A DNA stretch of 64,000 bases from an uncultured Caulobacteraceae bacterium (GTDB lineage: Bacteria > Pseudomonadota > Alphaproteobacteria > Caulobacterales > Caulobacteraceae): NCBI GenBank assembly GCA_937138625.1, contig CAKZPF010000007.1, forward strand, positions 27,361-91,360. The letters run 5' to 3'. The notes beneath the pieces were generated by a model. That model was not told where the DNA came from. It did no database searches and saw only the letters and a program-made list of their open reading frames with translations. The position numbers and the translations under genes were made by a program. Shown here one piece after another: positions 42,838 through 52,244 of the stretch; the first letter of the stretch is position 1; the number at the start of each line of letters is the position of its first letter.

Positions 42838-43760
42838 CAGCTGTATTTCACCCGTGGGTCCAGAAGGCTATAGAGAATATCGGCGATCAGGTTGAGCGCG
42901 ATGATCAAGCTGGCGTACAGAATCACCACCCCCATCACCACGGTGTAGTCCCGCTGCATGGCCCCGGTGACAAAAGACTTGCCCAGGCCAGGCAATTGGA
43001 AAATCTGTTCCACCACCAGCGAGCCCGTCAGCAGTGCCGCTACCGCTGGCCCCAGATAACTGACCAGGGGCAAAATCGCAGCCCGCAAGGCGTGTTTGAT
43101 GACGACTTCGCGCTCGGACAAACCCTTAGCGCGGGCGGTGCGGATGTAGTTCGAACGCATCACCTCGACCATACCTGCACGCACCAGACGGGAAATGATG
43201 GCAATTTGTGGCAAGGCCAAGGTGATCACGGGCATGATCAGATATTCAAGTTGCCCCCCGCCCCAGGTCGCCGCCGGCAACCACGCGAGCTTCAAACCAA
43301 AAACCAACACCAATATCGGCCCAACCACAAAGGTGGGTATACAGATTCCGAACATAGCAAAGGCCATGACGGCATAATCCGCGCTCGTGTTCTGTCGTAT
43401 GGCAGCAATCGAGCCCAATATCAGCCCAATGATGGTGGCCAAACCAATGGAGCTGACGCCAATGGTCATACTGACGGGAAAGCCCTCGGAAATGATTTCG
43501 GCAACGGTTTTGTCTTTGTATTTCAACGAGGGACCGAAATCTCCCCGGACGGCGTTTTTCAGATAATCGCCGTATTGAACGATCAGCGGTTTGTCCAAAC
43601 CATAGTGCTCTTTGATGTTGCGTTCGATCTCAGGCGGCAGTTTGCGCTCGATATCGAACGGGCTGCCCGGCGCGGCGCGCATCATGAAAAAGGCCATGGT
43701 GGTGATCAGAAACAAAGTCGGGATGGCAATCAGCAACCGTTTGATGATGTAAGAAAGCAT
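42837..43760 (-). CDS. oppB: Oligopeptide ABC transporter permease
   Basis: 307 aa. The N-terminus MLSYIIKRLLIAIPTLFLITTMAFFMMRAAPGSPFD and the EAA loop NYIRTARAKGLSEREVVIKHALRAAILPLV are typical of OppB. Six membrane helices. First gene of the oppBC pair and divergent from the DUF442-type gene with 101 bp between. The ATPase genes oppD and oppF are not adjacent on either side, so they must lie elsewhere. Confidence 0.95.
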   Translation of the reverse strand: MLSYIIKRLLIAIPTLFLITTMAFFMMRAAPGSPFDIERKLPPEIERNIKEHYGLDKPLIVQYGDYLKNAVRGDFGPSLKYKDKTVAEIISEGFPVSMTIGVSSIGLATIIGLILGSIAAIRQNTSADYAVMAFAMFGICIPTFVVGPILVLVFGLKLAWLPAATWGGGQLEYLIMPVITLALPQIAIISRLVRAGMVEVMRSNYIRTARAKGLSEREVVIKHALRAAILPLVSYLGPAVAALLTGSLVVEQIFQLPGLGKSFVTGAMQRDYTVVMGVVILYASLIIALNLIADILYSLLDPRVKYS

Positions 43761-43861
43761 AAGACTCCCGACCGTGGCTCAAATCCTGTCGTCAACGGGT
43801 GCGGACTTTTCACGTCTGAAAGGCAATTGTCAACGGATTAGATTTGCGCCATTGTGCCGAC

Positions 43862-44287
43862 ATGACTCATTTCAAGCCTTTAACGGAAACCTTTTCCGTC
43901 TGTGCGCAACTGACCGTCGATGACGTCAAGCGCGCCGCCGACGCTGGCTACACCGCCATCATCTGCAATCGCCCCGATGACGAAGAAGCCGGTCAGCCCA
44001 ACCACCAAGATATTCAAAACGCAGCTGAAAGTATGGGCTTGCGCTATTATTTCCTGCCCTTCAAAGGCCCGGCAACGCCCGAGATTGTCAACCAAACCCA
44101 AGAGATTTTGAAAACGGAAACGGGCCCCATCCTGGCCCATTGCCGATCGGGCACGCGCTCGACCAATGTTTGGGCCGTGGCCGCCGTGCGCAATGGGCAG
44201 ATCAGCATGGATGATGCCATCGCTGCCGGGCGTGAACAGGGCTATGACCTAAGCCATCTGCCGGAGCGCCTGGCCGCGTTTTCATAA
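43862..44287 (+). CDS. DUF442 / TIGR01244 family phosphatase-like protein
   Basis: 141 aa. It has the dual-specificity-phosphatase-like fold of the beta-lactamase-hydrolase-like (Blh) N-terminal domain: FSVCAQLTVDDVKRAADAGYTAIICNRPDDEE, then YYFLPFKGPATPE and the HCX5R active site in AHCRSGTRS (Cys about 94). In Blh it is fused to a sulfur dioxygenase domain; here it stands alone. Probably linked to sulfide or persulfide metabolism. I start at the ATG at 43862, not the TTG at 43844. Confidence 0.88.
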   Translation: MTHFKPLTETFSVCAQLTVDDVKRAADAGYTAIICNRPDDEEAGQPNHQDIQNAAESMGLRYYFLPFKGPATPEIVNQTQEILKTETGPILAHCRSGTRSTNVWAVAAVRNGQISMDDAIAAGREQGYDLSHLPERLAAFS

Positions 44288-44313
44288 AGATTGAGAGAGG
44301 TTAGCGGGTGCCT

Positions 44314-44607
44314 TTAAGGCTGTACACCATAGTCAGCCTGCAGCACCTGGGGCGCACCGCTGGGGGCAGGTCCTGTGGCCTTAGGCAGCATCAAACGCAA
44401 AGACGAAGCCTCGATTTGCGCGGGATCATTGGCCGCAAAGGCATGGCTGAAAGCCAAATAGATCACAATCATAAAGGCCGAGCCCAACACAAAAAACCGA
44501 TCCCGGCCGCGCTTGCGGGCCTCGATGGCTACGGCTTGGGCGCGGGCCTGTGTGGCCCTGGGGTGTGTACGGGACGAGGCGTATCGGGAAGAGGATCGGT
44601 GTGTCAT
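44314..44607 (-). CDS. Small hypothetical membrane protein
   Basis: 97 aa with a basic N-terminus (ARKRGRDRF), one membrane helix (FFVLGSAFMIVIYLAFSHAFA, about 38-58) and a 35-residue external tail with Pro/Gly. Divergent from the ATP-grasp gene 34 bp away and convergent with the DUF442-type gene. Codon pattern supports it, but no family is recognised. Confidence 0.5.
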   Translation of the reverse strand: MTHRSSSRYASSRTHPRATQARAQAVAIEARKRGRDRFFVLGSAFMIVIYLAFSHAFAANDPAQIEASSLRLMLPKATGPAPSGAPQVLQADYGVQP

Positions 44608-44641
44608 ACCCCCGTTTCTGCAAAATCAGCACCAAGTTAGG

Positions 44642-45565
44642 ATGCCCATGGCCTGGTGGTCTGATCTGCGCTGGCAGGGGCGATCGGTGCGGGTGGTCAC
44701 CACCGGCCAACGGATCCCGCTGACACCTGAGGTTTGGCATGAGGTCGCCCTTGGTTTTCTTTTGTTTTTAATTGTTTACCCCTGCGGCCTTTGGCGGCGG
44801 TGGCGTGCGGGTCCAGGGCCTCGGCTGGGGTTTACGCCCCAACAGGCGCGCCCCTGGCATTTGATCTGGAACGCGGCCTGGGTGGCGGGGCTGCGTCTCA
44901 GTCGCGCCAGCCGCGCCGATGTGATTGTCGCATTTGAAGACACCGCCCACAGCCCCGCGCCCCAAACCGACACGCCCTTGATCAATGCGCGAGCCACGGA
45001 TGTGCGTAAATCCACCGTCACCGCCGTGGCTGATCAGGTCTTTGCCTTGCCCCTGGCGGTGGATCCCACCACCCACTCCGGCCCCGTGGTGGAAAAAGGC
45101 GAAGCCAACGGCGTGCATGATGGCCGCGTTTGCCAAGCGCCCTGCCCGGCCCAACCGGACAAATCCTATCAACGCCTGGTTGAAAACCAAATTGGCGACG
45201 AGGTGGTGGACCTGCGCACGCCTTGTGTTGATGGCATACCCATATGTGTTTTTGTCAAACGCCGTCCGCTGGCCAGCCGCTTTGCCAACCACAATTCGCG
45301 CTGTGATCTGTTGCAGCCTTTGGAGGTGTTTCGCCCAGAAGAAATCGAAGCCATAAAAGACTTTAATGACAAAATGGGTCTGGAATGGGGTGGCTTGGAT
45401 ATTCTCCGTGATCGGACCAGTGGCGAGATCACGGTGGTGGATTCTAACAAAACCGACATGGGTCCCCCCCTTGTTTTGCCGCTACATCAGCGCTTAGATG
45501 CCTGCCAACAGCTGGGCCAAGCCCTGACGCAATTGATCTTTCAAAAGGCAGGACCGCCACCGTGA
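44642..45565 (+). CDS. ATP-grasp-like protein
   Basis: About 307 aa. The first 60 residues include one hydrophobic segment (EVALGFLLFLIVYPCGLW), probably a membrane anchor. The C-terminal domain has VFRPEEIEAIKDFNDKMGLEWGGLDILRDRTSGEITVVDSNKTDMGPP, which matches the metal-binding end of ATP-grasp ligases (D...VDxNKTDMGPP). The reaction and substrate are not evident. Its stop overlaps the start of the metallo-hydrolase gene. Confidence 0.7.
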   Translation: MPMAWWSDLRWQGRSVRVVTTGQRIPLTPEVWHEVALGFLLFLIVYPCGLWRRWRAGPGPRLGFTPQQARPWHLIWNAAWVAGLRLSRASRADVIVAFEDTAHSPAPQTDTPLINARATDVRKSTVTAVADQVFALPLAVDPTTHSGPVVEKGEANGVHDGRVCQAPCPAQPDKSYQRLVENQIGDEVVDLRTPCVDGIPICVFVKRRPLASRFANHNSRCDLLQPLEVFRPEEIEAIKDFNDKMGLEWGGLDILRDRTSGEITVVDSNKTDMGPPLVLPLHQRLDACQQLGQALTQLIFQKAGPPP

Positions 45566-46467
45566 TCCCCTTTGTTCGTGATTTTGATTTCACATATGGC
45601 GAGCCCGAGGCCGTCAGCCCGCTGATTCGCCGTGTGGTGGCCAACAATCCGGGCCCCTTCACCTTCACAGGCACAGGCGTTTACATCATCGGCCATGGCA
45701 CGGTGGCCGTCATCGACCCCGGCCCAGACCTGCCGGACCATTGGCAAGCGCTGCTGAGCGCCCTTGACGGGGAACAGGTCAGCCATGTTTTTGTCACCCA
45801 TGGCCACCTCGATCACTCGCCCTTGGCCCGCCGCCTGGCCCGGCATTTTGGTGCCAAGGTTTACGCCAGCCCCCAAGTGCCCATCCCCACCGACAGCGAA
45901 GTGCGCCTCGAAGCGGGCGATGATCTCGATTTTCGACCGGATGTGGGCCTTAAAGATGCGGACACGTTCACGGGCCCCGGCTGGACGCTGACGGCGCTTG
46001 CAACGCCGGGTCATACCTCGGGTCATATCTGTTACGCCTTGGCCGAGGAACAGGCCCTGTTTTCCGGTGATCACATTATGGGCTGGTCCACCAGTGTGAT
46101 TTCCCCACCTGACGGCGATATGTCGGATTATATGAACAGCTTACGGCGCATTTTGGCCATGAACTTTCAAACCCTATGGCCCACACACGGCCCTCCCATC
46201 ACAACACCACAGCCGTTCATTGAGGCCTATATCGCCCACCGCGAAGCCCGCGAAGCGGCCATTCTGAGCTATCTGCAAAACGGCCCCACCACCATCCCCG
46301 CCATGGTCAAACAGATTTATGCTGATGTGGACACGAGCCTACATCCCGCCGCTTGCCACAGCGTTCTGGCCCATATGATTAAACTGTTGAAAGATGGCCG
46401 GGTGGCCACCGACAGCACCACACCTGACCTGACAAGCCAATATCGACTGCGGCCCCAAGCCGCCTAG
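45562..46467 (+). CDS. Metallo-beta-lactamase-fold hydrolase (LACTB2-like)
   Basis: 301 aa starting with GTG at 45562, overlapping the upstream stop. The metal site is HVFVTHGHLDHSPLARRLARHFG, then GHTSGHICYALAEEQALFSGDHIMGW, and the later WPTHGPPI. The C-terminal winged helix (about 230-295) is LACTB2-like, and the family includes nucleases and thioester hydrolases. Coupled with the ATP-grasp gene. Confidence 0.9.
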   Translation: MIPFVRDFDFTYGEPEAVSPLIRRVVANNPGPFTFTGTGVYIIGHGTVAVIDPGPDLPDHWQALLSALDGEQVSHVFVTHGHLDHSPLARRLARHFGAKVYASPQVPIPTDSEVRLEAGDDLDFRPDVGLKDADTFTGPGWTLTALATPGHTSGHICYALAEEQALFSGDHIMGWSTSVISPPDGDMSDYMNSLRRILAMNFQTLWPTHGPPITTPQPFIEAYIAHREAREAAILSYLQNGPTTIPAMVKQIYADVDTSLHPAACHSVLAHMIKLLKDGRVATDSTTPDLTSQYRLRPQAA

Positions 46468-47306
46468 CGCGGTTGTGGGCGCGTGGCGCGAATGGCCTCG
46501 TTTTTGGCTTGGTGTGCCTTCAGATCGGCTTTCAAAATTTCGAAAACATTCCTGAGATCGCGCCGCCCGGTGGCGGGCTCACCCAGGGCTTGATTCGCGG
46601 CCCAGCGCGCATCCACCCGCGTCTGTCCATCTGGCAAGCCCATTATGCGCAGGGCCATATGCTGCTCCAGCCCAAACCAGGCGGATTTGCTCATCCCCTC
46701 GATTTGGCCATAGGCCCGGTAATCGCTGATGATTTTGTACCCGGCCTTGCGCAGCGCCTGGATCGCCAGCCGGTAAACCAAGGTGGGCTCGGCCTCCAGG
46801 GTCAGGGGCGCAATCGCTGCGCAGCATTTGGCCTGAATCTCGGCAACGTTTTCATGGGGCGGTGGGGCATGGGTGCGGCGTTCTTGTAGGCGCGAGGTGA
46901 AGGCAATGGGATGGTCCCAATCGGTTTGCAACTGCCACAATGGCGGCGCGTTGCGATAGGCCGTCTGCAACACCACCTGGCCCAACATCACCAAACCCGC
47001 TACCAACAGGCTGGCGACCGCAATGGTCATCCAGCGCCGCGCCAACCCTGTGACCAAGGCCCCGTACACCGCCATCAAACTCAGGGCGGCCAACCACAGC
47101 GCCCCGGTTTTGCTCAGGGATAATGTCCAGTGAAAGGCGGTGGTGACCTCAAGTCCGCCATGCTTGCCCAGCCAGGGCGTCAACAGCAGCGCCACCGACA
47201 AGGCCAAAGTTCCCACACCGGCCACCAACACCACCAGGCGCGCTGGCACCGTACGTGGGTCCATCACAGCGGATGGTTCAGTGCTTGGCTCGTTCCCCGG
47301 TTCCAT
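46464..47306 (-). CDS. DUF1499 membrane protein
   Basis: 280 aa. Three membrane helices lie in the first 120 residues (VVLVAGVGTLALSVALLLTPW, LWLAALSLMAVYGALV, IAVASLLVAGLVMLGQ). The C-terminal domain has DWDHPIAFTSRLQERR, EAEPTLVYRLAIQALRKAGYKII and DVRW-like RVDARWAANQALGEPATGRRDLRNVFEIL, the DUF1499 pattern. Function unknown. Convergent with the hydrolase gene, overlapping by 4 bp. Confidence 0.85.
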   Translation of the reverse strand: MEPGNEPSTEPSAVMDPRTVPARLVVLVAGVGTLALSVALLLTPWLGKHGGLEVTTAFHWTLSLSKTGALWLAALSLMAVYGALVTGLARRWMTIAVASLLVAGLVMLGQVVLQTAYRNAPPLWQLQTDWDHPIAFTSRLQERRTHAPPPHENVAEIQAKCCAAIAPLTLEAEPTLVYRLAIQALRKAGYKIISDYRAYGQIEGMSKSAWFGLEQHMALRIMGLPDGQTRVDARWAANQALGEPATGRRDLRNVFEILKADLKAHQAKNEAIRATRPQPR

Positions 47307-47356
47307 ATTTCCGTTCTACACAGATTTGCGGATATGACGAGAACAAAGGCCTCGCC

Positions 47357-48022
47357 CTACGGGAACAGTTTCCGCTTTTCCCAAGGCTGATCCGGTGATG
47401 GGCGCGTAAATTGTAACCGGTCATGCAGGCGAAAGGCGCGGTCTCGCCAAAACTCGATTTGCACAGGCTGCAGACGAAAGCCCGACCAATGGGGCGGACG
47501 CGGCACCGTGCCCACCGCATGCTTCAGGCCATATTCGGCTATACGTTTTTCCAGGGCAAATCGACCATCCAGCGGTCGGGACTGTGTCGAGGCCCAAGCG
47601 CCAATTTGGCTATCCCGCGCGCGGGTGGAGAAATAGGCATCGGCTTCTTGCTTGGTTACCGGCTGCACGGAGCCGCGCATGCGCACTTGCTTGCGCAGGG
47701 ATTTCCAATGAAAAACCAAAGCGGCCTGTGCGTTGGCTGCCAGTTGCTGGCCCTTGGCGCTGTCGAGGTTGGTGTAAAACACAAACCCGTCCGCATCATA
47801 GTCTTTCAGCAAAACCATGCGTGCGTCCGGCAGCCCGCCCTCATCGACAGTGGCCAAGCACATGGCGTTGGGGTCATTGGGCTCAGTTCTTTTCGCTTCC
47901 GCGAACCAATCGGCAAACAGCGCCAAAGGCTCGTCCGTGTCCAGTGGCGGTAAGGCCTTGTCACGGGACACATAGTCATCCTGGTCAGGCGTGGGCGGAA
48001 TGGAGGGGTCTTTGCGGGTCAT
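47357..48022 (-). CDS. pdxH: Pyridoxamine 5'-phosphate oxidase
   Basis: 221 aa. FMN enzyme that makes pyridoxal 5'-phosphate. Signature blocks: [65 protein letters not shown], and the C-terminal [29 protein letters not shown]. Normal length. Alone in its direction, about 50 bp from the DUF1499 gene. Confidence 0.96.
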   Translation of the reverse strand: MTRKDPSIPPTPDQDDYVSRDKALPPLDTDEPLALFADWFAEAKRTEPNDPNAMCLATVDEGGLPDARMVLLKDYDADGFVFYTNLDSAKGQQLAANAQAALVFHWKSLRKQVRMRGSVQPVTKQEADAYFSTRARDSQIGAWASTQSRPLDGRFALEKRIAEYGLKHAVGTVPRPPHWSGFRLQPVQIEFWRDRAFRLHDRLQFTRPSPDQPWEKRKLFP

Positions 48023-48063
48023 AAAAAGGTGCTAGCATGCCCCTTGCCGACCGCAAAGTCCGA

Positions 48064-48609
48064 TTAGTCCAATTCCACAGCCTGCAGCCAAGTGCGCAGT
48101 TGCTCGGCCGTCACCTCGGTTTGTGTACCAGGGGTTTCAGGGTCTAGATCCTTGCTGTGCCCAAGATGATCAGAGGCCTGTGAAAACATATCTGCGGTAA
48201 AATCATGATTGGATCCGGCAATCATGGTTTTATAGGTGTTGACCGCCTCAGATGAGATCTGATCCATCTCTTCACAGGCTATGGCACGCACAGATAGCAA
48301 ATCCCCCAAACTGTCTGTCCCTTGAAGCTGGGAATGATATGTATCAAGCTGATGATCAAAAGCCTGCTGCTGTGGTTGATCCATTTGGGAATAGAGCCAT
48401 TCTACTTTGCGGACAGCCAGCTCAGATTGCCGACTGTAAAAATCATGCTGCGCCTTCACGTAGGTGCTCAGCTCCTGACGGCTGATGTTGCCACCATCAG
48501 TGTTCACCTCCTGCAAAAATCTATCAAGATCTGCATCCGAAACTCTGGGTTCAAAGTTTTTTTGAATGGCGCTGGCCAAATATGGGGTCCAGCATGGTGC
48601 TTCACTCAT
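48064..48609 (-). CDS. Tandem EF-hand-like family protein, copy 1
   Basis: 181 aa from the ATG at 48609 (GAAGG upstream). The N-terminus MSEAPCWTPYLASAIQ and VSDADLDRFLQEVNTDGGNISRQELSTYV align with the two genes upstream on the same strand. The last piece looks like an EF-hand helix-loop-helix with an incomplete calcium loop (NTDGGNISRQE). The rest is polar helix. No signal peptide. It is longer than its two relatives. No known family recognised; role unknown. Confidence 0.7.
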   Translation of the reverse strand: MSEAPCWTPYLASAIQKNFEPRVSDADLDRFLQEVNTDGGNISRQELSTYVKAQHDFYSRQSELAVRKVEWLYSQMDQPQQQAFDHQLDTYHSQLQGTDSLGDLLSVRAIACEEMDQISSEAVNTYKTMIAGSNHDFTADMFSQASDHLGHSKDLDPETPGTQTEVTAEQLRTWLQAVELD

Positions 48610-48775
48610 AATCGTATACCTTCTTCTTTGTTCTGACTTATAATTTTTCTCGTCCAAAGAGGTTAACCACCCTCTCAGCTTGTCCTGGTGGATAAGCCTG
48701 GCTTGCCGTTGAACTCTGCGCTTTCCGCCAAGCTGTTAACCCATGTGGGAAACGTCATCTGCTCAGCCCTTGCCG

Positions 48776-49207
48776 TCACTGGTTTTCAGGACGCAAAGTG
48801 GCCAACCGTTCCGCAAGCGTGCAGACATCCCAATCGGCGCCAGCATTAAATTCTGAACGGTGGCCCAAGCTATCCAGAGCCTGCTGCAACTGTCGCGCCT
48901 GGCGACGAAAATCGGCAGCCTGAGCCTGATACAGTCCGGCCTGATTGTCACTGGTCATGAGGCTGTAGATATCATTCCCGGGCTGACTGGCCATCTGAAC
49001 CGCCGCCGCTTCTGCCGCTACGGCAGCCGCTGTCACTTTGCTCAGCTGTCCTGATAAAAATGTTCGCACTTCCAAGAGGCTCAGTGTCTGCGTGCGATCT
49101 GTATCTAACGCTTTCAGAAAGTTCTCGGCCTCGTCATGGCTCAGCCCTGTGTGATCCCGGTCGGCAGCGTTGGCCAATTGCTGCAGCCAGTCTGGCCTTG
49201 ACGTCAT
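48776..49207 (-). CDS. Tandem EF-hand-like family protein, copy 2
   Basis: 143 aa from the ATG at 49207, with a G-run about nine bases upstream. MTSRPDWLQQLANAADRDHTGLSHDEAENFLKALDTDRTQTLSLLEVRTFLSG aligns over its first 50 residues with copies 1 and 3 (Pro-x-Trp at residue 5-7, then LSHDEAE, LDTDRTQT, LSLLEVRTFL). DTDRTQTLSLLE is the best EF-hand loop of the three. The remainder is Ala/Gln-rich helix. Function unknown. Confidence 0.7.
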   Translation of the reverse strand: MTSRPDWLQQLANAADRDHTGLSHDEAENFLKALDTDRTQTLSLLEVRTFLSGQLSKVTAAAVAAEAAAVQMASQPGNDIYSLMTSDNQAGLYQAQAADFRRQARQLQQALDSLGHRSEFNAGADWDVCTLAERLATLRPENQ

Positions 49208-49248
49208 CGTATGCATCCCCCCTTATATTGTCCTTTGTGTCCTGCTGG

Positions 49249-49641
49249 TTATATCTGATCAGCCGCTTGTTTCAGCAAGTCTTTTAAATCTTCAACCAAA
49301 ATGGACTTCATGCGAAAATTGTATTGATCATCAAGATCATAGTCCAAGTACAATGTGCCGCGCGCTTCCTCAAACCCTTTGGCCTCTTGTTCATAAACCT
49401 CTACCAAGCGACTTGAGTCTTCTGCTTGGCAAATGTTCTTGGCCTCTTCAGCCGCGTCCCAATGGTTATGGATGTAATCGTACAACTCTTGCTTGGTGAC
49501 CACCGAGCGTTCGACTTCATTATCACCAGAATTCAACTCTGCGATCACGGCCTCCAGCTCGGCGTCTTGCAAACCCGGCTGTCCATTTGTCTCCGCTGTC
49601 CTCGCGATCACCGTGGCCCAATAGGGTATGTTGGTGCTCAT
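49249..49641 (-). CDS. Tandem EF-hand-like family protein, copy 3
   Basis: 130 aa from the ATG at 49641 (GGAGG eight bases before). MSTNIPYWATVIARTA, LQDAELEAVIAELNSGDNEVERSVVTKQELYDYI align with the N-termini of copies 1 and 2. Here the loop is longer and less like an EF-hand. The C-terminal half is acidic and Tyr/Asp-rich (GTLYLDYDLDDQYNF). No signal peptide. This copy starts the array; 132 bp separates it from the divergent J-domain gene. Confidence 0.7.
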   Translation of the reverse strand: MSTNIPYWATVIARTAETNGQPGLQDAELEAVIAELNSGDNEVERSVVTKQELYDYIHNHWDAAEEAKNICQAEDSSRLVEVYEQEAKGFEEARGTLYLDYDLDDQYNFRMKSILVEDLKDLLKQAADQI

Positions 49642-49773
49642 CACTTCGTCCTCCCACAGATTATTTATAGATCATTTCTATATGATAACGGTTTAATGTC
49701 AAGCAACGTAGACTTTTGAAACTCTGACCTGCCATTAACACCCTGTTGACCATATGGGATCAGAACTGATGGG

Positions 49774-50613
49774 GTGAACACGAACACCGCCCTTCGCCTG
49801 GATGAAGCCTATGCTGCCCTGGATTTGCCCCCGGGTGCGGACGTACAGGCCGTGAAAAAAGCCTGGCGGCAACGGGCCAAAGCCACCCACCCGGATCATG
49901 GCCAGACCCACGCCACCCAACACGGCGCTGTTCAAGACTTTCTGGATGCCAAACAAGCGTATGAGTTTCTGTGCAAGACGCTGGAGGCCCAACCGCTTCG
50001 CCAACCCCAGCGGACGGCAGCGGCCCCACCAAAGCCTCGGACCATTACGCCCTGGCGTCTGAATTTGCGGCGCCAACCCGTGGTCGGGGACGATGTGCGC
50101 CTTAGTGTGACGGTCTCGCTCGAACGTTTTATCGACCCGGCCCCCTTGGCTGTGGATCTGCCCACGAGCAAACGCAGTTTGGTGCGCATCCCCAAGGGGT
50201 TAATGCCCGGCGGGATTATTCGCCTGAAAGGTCTGGGCCACCCCGGCAAGCATGGCGGTCAGGCCGGGGATGCCTATGTGACCTTGGGCGTGAAAAGTCA
50301 TGATCTGTATCGTTTGGTCGGACGGGATATCCACACCACTGTGCCCCTGCGTTTGAAATCCATGCGCCCGGGGGACGCCATCGTTGTGCCCACACCGGCG
50401 GGTCCCGTGCGTGTGTTGCTGCCCAACGATTATCGCCCGGGTCACACCTTGCGGCTGGCGGGCCGAGGACTGAACGCGCCTAAGGGCCAAGTCAACGGTG
50501 ATCTTCAAGACAACGGCGATCTTTACGTCACGCCCAAGATCACATCCGAAGAAGGCTTTCGTCATCTGCTGGATCAGTTTGTCGCCAGCTGGGTGAAACC
50601 GGACGCCGCCTAA
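49774..50613 (+). CDS. J-domain protein with a DnaJ C-terminal-type domain
   Basis: 279 aa, GTG start. The J domain (about 8-75) has HPD in KATHPDHGQ. There is no zinc-finger domain. The C-terminal domain (about 110-275) includes [32 protein letters not shown] and [28 protein letters not shown], as in CbpA/DnaJ substrate-binding regions. It is a co-chaperone for Hsp70. Its relation to the neighbouring array is only positional. Confidence 0.87.
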   Translation: MNTNTALRLDEAYAALDLPPGADVQAVKKAWRQRAKATHPDHGQTHATQHGAVQDFLDAKQAYEFLCKTLEAQPLRQPQRTAAAPPKPRTITPWRLNLRRQPVVGDDVRLSVTVSLERFIDPAPLAVDLPTSKRSLVRIPKGLMPGGIIRLKGLGHPGKHGGQAGDAYVTLGVKSHDLYRLVGRDIHTTVPLRLKSMRPGDAIVVPTPAGPVRVLLPNDYRPGHTLRLAGRGLNAPKGQVNGDLQDNGDLYVTPKITSEEGFRHLLDQFVASWVKPDAA

Positions 50614-50669
50614 CCCTTTGTGCGGGCGATTGCTGGCGCACACCCCAAAAGCGCGCTACACCCATTTGC

Positions 50670-51743
50670 ATGAGTCATAACAGCTTCGGACATCTGTTTC
50701 GTGTCACCACCTTTGGGGAAAGCCACGGGCCCGCCATTGGCGGAGTCATTGATGGCTGCCCCTCTGGCCTTGAACTATCCGAAGATCTGATCCAACCGGC
50801 ACTGGATGCGCGTAAGCCGGGCGGCCCCCTGGCCTCCCAACGCCAAGAAGCCGACCGCTGCCGTATCCTCTCGGGCGTATATCAGGGCCGAACCACCGGC
50901 GCGCCCATCGCCATCGTCATCGAAAACACTGATGTTCGGCCCAAAGACTACCAGACCACGGAAACCGTGTATCGCCCTGGGCATGCGGATTACACCTATC
51001 ATCAAAAATATGGCCATTACGACCACCGGGGCGGGGGCCGCGCCAGTGCACGCGAAACGGCCATTCGGGTGGGCGCCGGTGTGGTCGCCCAACAAATTTT
51101 GGGCACAAGCGTGCGCATCGAAGCCGCCCTCGTGCAGCTGGGCACACACGCTCTGTCCCCCGTGCCTGACGATTGGTCACGCGTACCCCTATCCCCCCTG
51201 TTTTGCCCTGATGCAACCGCCGAGGACGCCTGGCGAGATCACCTGACCGCCACCCGCAAGGCCGGCAGCAGCCTGGGTGGGATTGTCGCCGTGCGCGCCC
51301 GAGGCATCCCCGCCGGTTGGGGGGCGCCTGTATACGGCAAGCTGGATGCGGATCTGGCGGGAGCTTTGATGAGCATCCCGGCCGCCAAAGGCATAGAAAT
51401 TGGCAGCGGCTTTGCCACCGCCCAGCTGGATGGACAAAGCGCCAGCGACGAGATGACCATGGGCGATGACGGCCAGCCCCAATTCCTCAGCAATCACGCC
51501 GGCGGCATTTTGGGCGGGATTTCAACAGGCCAGGAGCTCACCGCCCGCGTGGCTTTCAAGCCCACAAGCTCGGTGGCCCATGCCCGACAAACCGTCACAC
51601 ATGATGGCCAAACCACCACGATTCAGGTGGTTGGACGCCATGACCCCTGTGTGGCCATCCGCGCCGTGCCTGTGGTCAAGGCCATGGTCGCCTGTGTGCT
51701 GGCCGACCATAAACTGCGCCACCGCGGTCAATGTGGGGTCTAA
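50670..51743 (+). CDS. aroC: Chorismate synthase
   Basis: 357 aa. Final enzyme of the shikimate pathway; FMN-dependent. [34 protein letters not shown] is signature 1, [26 protein letters not shown] is signature 2, and [22 protein letters not shown] and [15 protein letters not shown] complete it. Length is normal. 56 bp after the J-domain gene. Confidence 0.97.
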   Translation: MSHNSFGHLFRVTTFGESHGPAIGGVIDGCPSGLELSEDLIQPALDARKPGGPLASQRQEADRCRILSGVYQGRTTGAPIAIVIENTDVRPKDYQTTETVYRPGHADYTYHQKYGHYDHRGGGRASARETAIRVGAGVVAQQILGTSVRIEAALVQLGTHALSPVPDDWSRVPLSPLFCPDATAEDAWRDHLTATRKAGSSLGGIVAVRARGIPAGWGAPVYGKLDADLAGALMSIPAAKGIEIGSGFATAQLDGQSASDEMTMGDDGQPQFLSNHAGGILGGISTGQELTARVAFKPTSSVAHARQTVTHDGQTTTIQVVGRHDPCVAIRAVPVVKAMVACVLADHKLRHRGQCGV

Positions 51744-51750
51744 GCTGTGA

Positions 51751-52137
51751 CTAGGCGGTTTCCGAGACCGCTACAACCTCTGTGACGCGATAGGTCCAAG
51801 CCGTACCGTCTTCATCGGTGATGGTCACAAACTCGTTGGGATCGAAACTGTGAAGCCCCAGTTTGAAAATGGGTTCATCATCATCGGTGCGATCCGCATC
51901 ATAATCGAAAAACCAATTGTTTCCCCGGCGGTTCAGAACGCCCATTTCAGGGTTTTGTAAATCCGGCGAAAAGTGACGAACGGTGCACCGCGTTTTGTGT
52001 TGCTTCCAGGCCCCCTCGTCCAGGTGTTTGTCCGCCGTCAATGGTGCCACCAGAACATAGCCACGATCCGGGTCGCCATCAGGAAAGTCGGTTCCTGGGT
52101 TACGAGCAAGACGCAATGTGATTCTGGATAAGGTCAT
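51751..52137 (-). CDS. Hypothetical protein
   Basis: 128 aa from the ATG at 52137, preceded by AGGAGG. Begins MTLSRITLRLARNPGTDFPDGDPDRGYVLVAPL, and later has RRGNNWFFDYDADRTDDDEPIFKLGLHSFDPNEFVTITDEDG. The pattern resembles a small conserved alphaproteobacterial hypothetical family. No signal peptide or known domain. Convergent with aroC. Confidence 0.7.
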   Translation of the reverse strand: MTLSRITLRLARNPGTDFPDGDPDRGYVLVAPLTADKHLDEGAWKQHKTRCTVRHFSPDLQNPEMGVLNRRGNNWFFDYDADRTDDDEPIFKLGLHSFDPNEFVTITDEDGTAWTYRVTEVVAVSETA

Positions 52138-52244
52138 GCAATCCTCCTGTTGCTGGAGATCAATATGTACCCCTTGAGACATGTTGACCAGAGGACAGAA
52201 AGACGCAGCTTGCCAGTCGGCGCTCAAGTCCGCATAAGATCATT

